This document shows positions 5,172 through 6,412 of a DNA stretch of 6,412 bases, one piece after another (positions within the stretch are counted from its first letter, which is position 1; each line of letters starts with the position of its first letter). The stretch covers positions 1 through 6,412 of the forward strand of contig QMLL01000102.1 in NCBI GenBank assembly GCA_003646715.1, in the 5' to 3' direction. The stretch comes from Deltaproteobacteria bacterium. GTDB taxonomy: Bacteria > Desulfobacterota > Syntrophobacteria > B119-G9. The notes below the pieces were generated by a model. The model made no database searches. It was not told where the DNA came from and saw only the letters and a list, made by a program, of their open reading frames with translations. Position numbers and translations under genes: made by a program.

Positions 5172-6412
5172 GTGTAAAGGATTTGCCCTGGCAGATCCTG
5201 TGGGACAAGGATAAGTGTACCCTTTGCGGAAGTTGCACGGCAGTTTGCCCGGTGCAGGCAATTGAACTGGGAGTATTCAGAAAGAGAATCATAGAGACTC
5301 CGCTGGGACTGGAGGAAACTCCAGGAAACGTTTACAAGGTTTTCTACGGCATAAGACAGAAAACAGACCCCGCCTACGCATGTGTAGGTTGTGCAATGTG
5401 TAACCTGGTCTGCCCCAACGGAGCCATCATGCCGTGCAGAAGCGATGAAGCGGATAAGCTCCGTTTTCACATAAACAGAGGTGGGCAACCAAGGAGGAGG
5501 GGCGGTCGCAGGAACGTAGGTTACAGTCTCCTGAACCAGATAAAATTCACCAGGATTTCAATGCTCACCGACCCCGCACTGGATGCCGGCCGGCACGAGT
5601 TTGAACTAAGGACGCTGCTGGGGCGAGTATTACCGCCTGAGGAAGATTTGAGACTCCTTAAAGAAGAAGGCTGGACTCCGCCGGTGCGAGAGATATACCC
5701 GCTCATCATAGGTGCCATGTCCTTTGGAGCATTGTCTCCCAATATGTGGGAGGGGCTCCAGATGGGAGTTTCATACCTGAACGAAGAACTGGGTATGCCG
5801 GTGAGGATGTGCACGGGGGAAGGCGGATGTCCTCCAAGGTTATTGAGGTCAAGATTTCTGAAATACGTAATTTTGCAAATCGCGAGCGGATATTTTGGCT
5901 GGGACGAAATAATCCATGCGTTGCCCGAAATGAAGGAAGATCCATGTGCTATTGAGATCAAGTACGGCCAGGGTGCAAAGCCAGGTGATGGTGGGCTCCT
6001 GATGTGGTACAAGGTAAACAAACTTATCGCTTCCATTCGCGGAGTCCCTCAGGGTGTAAGCTTACCCAGTCCACCAACGCATCAGACCAAGTACTCCATC
6101 GAAGAAGCGGTAGCAAAAATGATCCAGTCCATGTACATGGCCTGGGGATTCAGGGTGCCTGTTTATCCGAAAATTTCCGGTACATCCACGGCTCTTGCCG
6201 TCCTGAACAACCTGACCAGGAACCCGTATGCTGCCGGTCTGGCCATAGATGGTGAGGACGGAGGAACCGGAGCAGCATATAACATATCCATGGATCACAT
6301 GGGACACCCCATAGCGAGCAATATCAGAGATTGCTACCTGAACCTTGTTAAACTTGGCAAGCAAAACGAGATACCGCTCTTTGCTGGTGGTGGAATCGGC
6401 AAGCATGGCAAC
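5135..6412 (+). CDS. gltB2: Ferredoxin-domain FMN glutamate synthase subunit, 3' truncated by the window
   Basis: An open frame of 426 codons with no stop before the right edge. Residues 28-38 and 83-93 carry two ferredoxin motifs (CTLCGSCTAVCP and CVGCAMCNLVCP), a 2[4Fe-4S] domain. The FMN synthase barrel follows: IIGAMSFGALSP (191-202), MCTGEGGCPP (225-234), IEIKYGQGAKPGDGG (273-287), ISGTSTA (347-353), the glycine-rich loop IDGEDGGTGAA (371-381) and FAGGGIGKHGN (416-426) at the break. The reaction is reductive amination of 2-oxoglutarate to glutamate with ammonia from the partner amidotransferase; the ferredoxin domain presumably feeds electrons to FMN. This arrangement is the archaeal type of glutamate synthase, also known in anaerobic bacteria. 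The C-terminal part with the expected [3Fe-4S] cysteines lies outside the window. A GXGXG-domain subunit gene may follow, but cannot be seen. Confidence 0.93.
   Translation, partial: MSTNGTITPSTLSVKDLPWQILWDKDKCTLCGSCTAVCPVQAIELGVFRKRIIETPLGLEETPGNVYKVFYGIRQKTDPAYACVGCAMCNLVCPNGAIMPCRSDEADKLRFHINRGGQPRRRGGRRNVGYSLLNQIKFTRISMLTDPALDAGRHEFELRTLLGRVLPPEEDLRLLKEEGWTPPVREIYPLIIGAMSFGALSPNMWEGLQMGVSYLNEELGMPVRMCTGEGGCPPRLLRSRFLKYVILQIASGYFGWDEIIHALPEMKEDPCAIEIKYGQGAKPGDGGLLMWYKVNKLIASIRGVPQGVSLPSPPTHQTKYSIEEAVAKMIQSMYMAWGFRVPVYPKISGTSTALAVLNNLTRNPYAAGLAIDGEDGGTGAAYNISMDHMGHPIASNIRDCYLNLVKLGKQNEIPLFAGGGIGKHGN

Noticed and set aside
5521..6036. Minus-strand open frame of 171 codons near the right edge
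   Set aside because: It lies opposite the ferredoxin-domain synthase, whose motifs are clear in the plus-strand frame starting at 5135.
1..6412. CRISPR array, insertion sequence, tRNA or rRNA genes
   Set aside because: No regularly spaced repeats, transposase motifs, tRNA-like cloverleaf or rRNA-like sequence was seen on either strand.

Overview
The window looks like an ammonium-assimilation locus from an anaerobic bacterium, and every gene I can support belongs to the glutamate synthase / 2-oxoglutarate theme. Purine-rich Shine-Dalgarno sequences and TTGACA-type promoter hexamers suggest a bacterium rather than an archaeon. The genes themselves (split, ferredoxin-domain glutamate synthase and an NrpR regulator) are of types first described in methanogenic archaea and also found in strict anaerobes such as Desulfobacterota and Chloroflexota. 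I cannot fix the lineage from sequence alone.

Layout: (1) 1-415 is non-coding apart from weak open frames at the edge; it holds a GC-only hairpin and a second hairpin downstream of the first gene. (2) 416-1999, minus strand, is a stand-alone FMN-binding glutamate synthase homologue with an N-terminal four-cysteine cluster and no amidotransferase domain. (3) 2000-2559 is a 560-bp divergent intergenic region with candidate back-to-back promoters, a leader hairpin and a perfect 8-bp dyad just upstream of a likely nrpR promoter. (4) 2560-3567, plus strand, is an NrpR-type regulator: a winged helix plus a single NrpR domain. (5) 3568-4040 is a 473-bp spacer with a terminator-like hairpin, a predicted three-way-junction RNA and two short dyads before the next operon. 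(6) 4041-5171 is the class II glutamine amidotransferase subunit of a split glutamate synthase. (7) 5135-6412, overlapping it by 37 bp and cut by the window edge, is the ferredoxin-domain FMN synthase subunit.

How they may work together: the amidotransferase subunit releases ammonia from glutamine, and the ferredoxin/FMN subunit uses it to aminate and reduce 2-oxoglutarate to glutamate. NrpR proteins in methanogens repress nitrogen genes and release DNA when 2-oxoglutarate rises. The simplest model is therefore that this NrpR controls the downstream glutamate synthase operon, the divergent orphan synthase, or both. Several dyads in the two large intergenic regions are candidate operators, but none is proven and none is an exact GGAA-N6-TTCC methanogen operator.

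The least explained features are the orphan synthase, which seems to have lost the usual [3Fe-4S] ligands, and a pair of elements (137-175 and 3821-3897) that share the same imperfect 9-bp helix but have different interiors.
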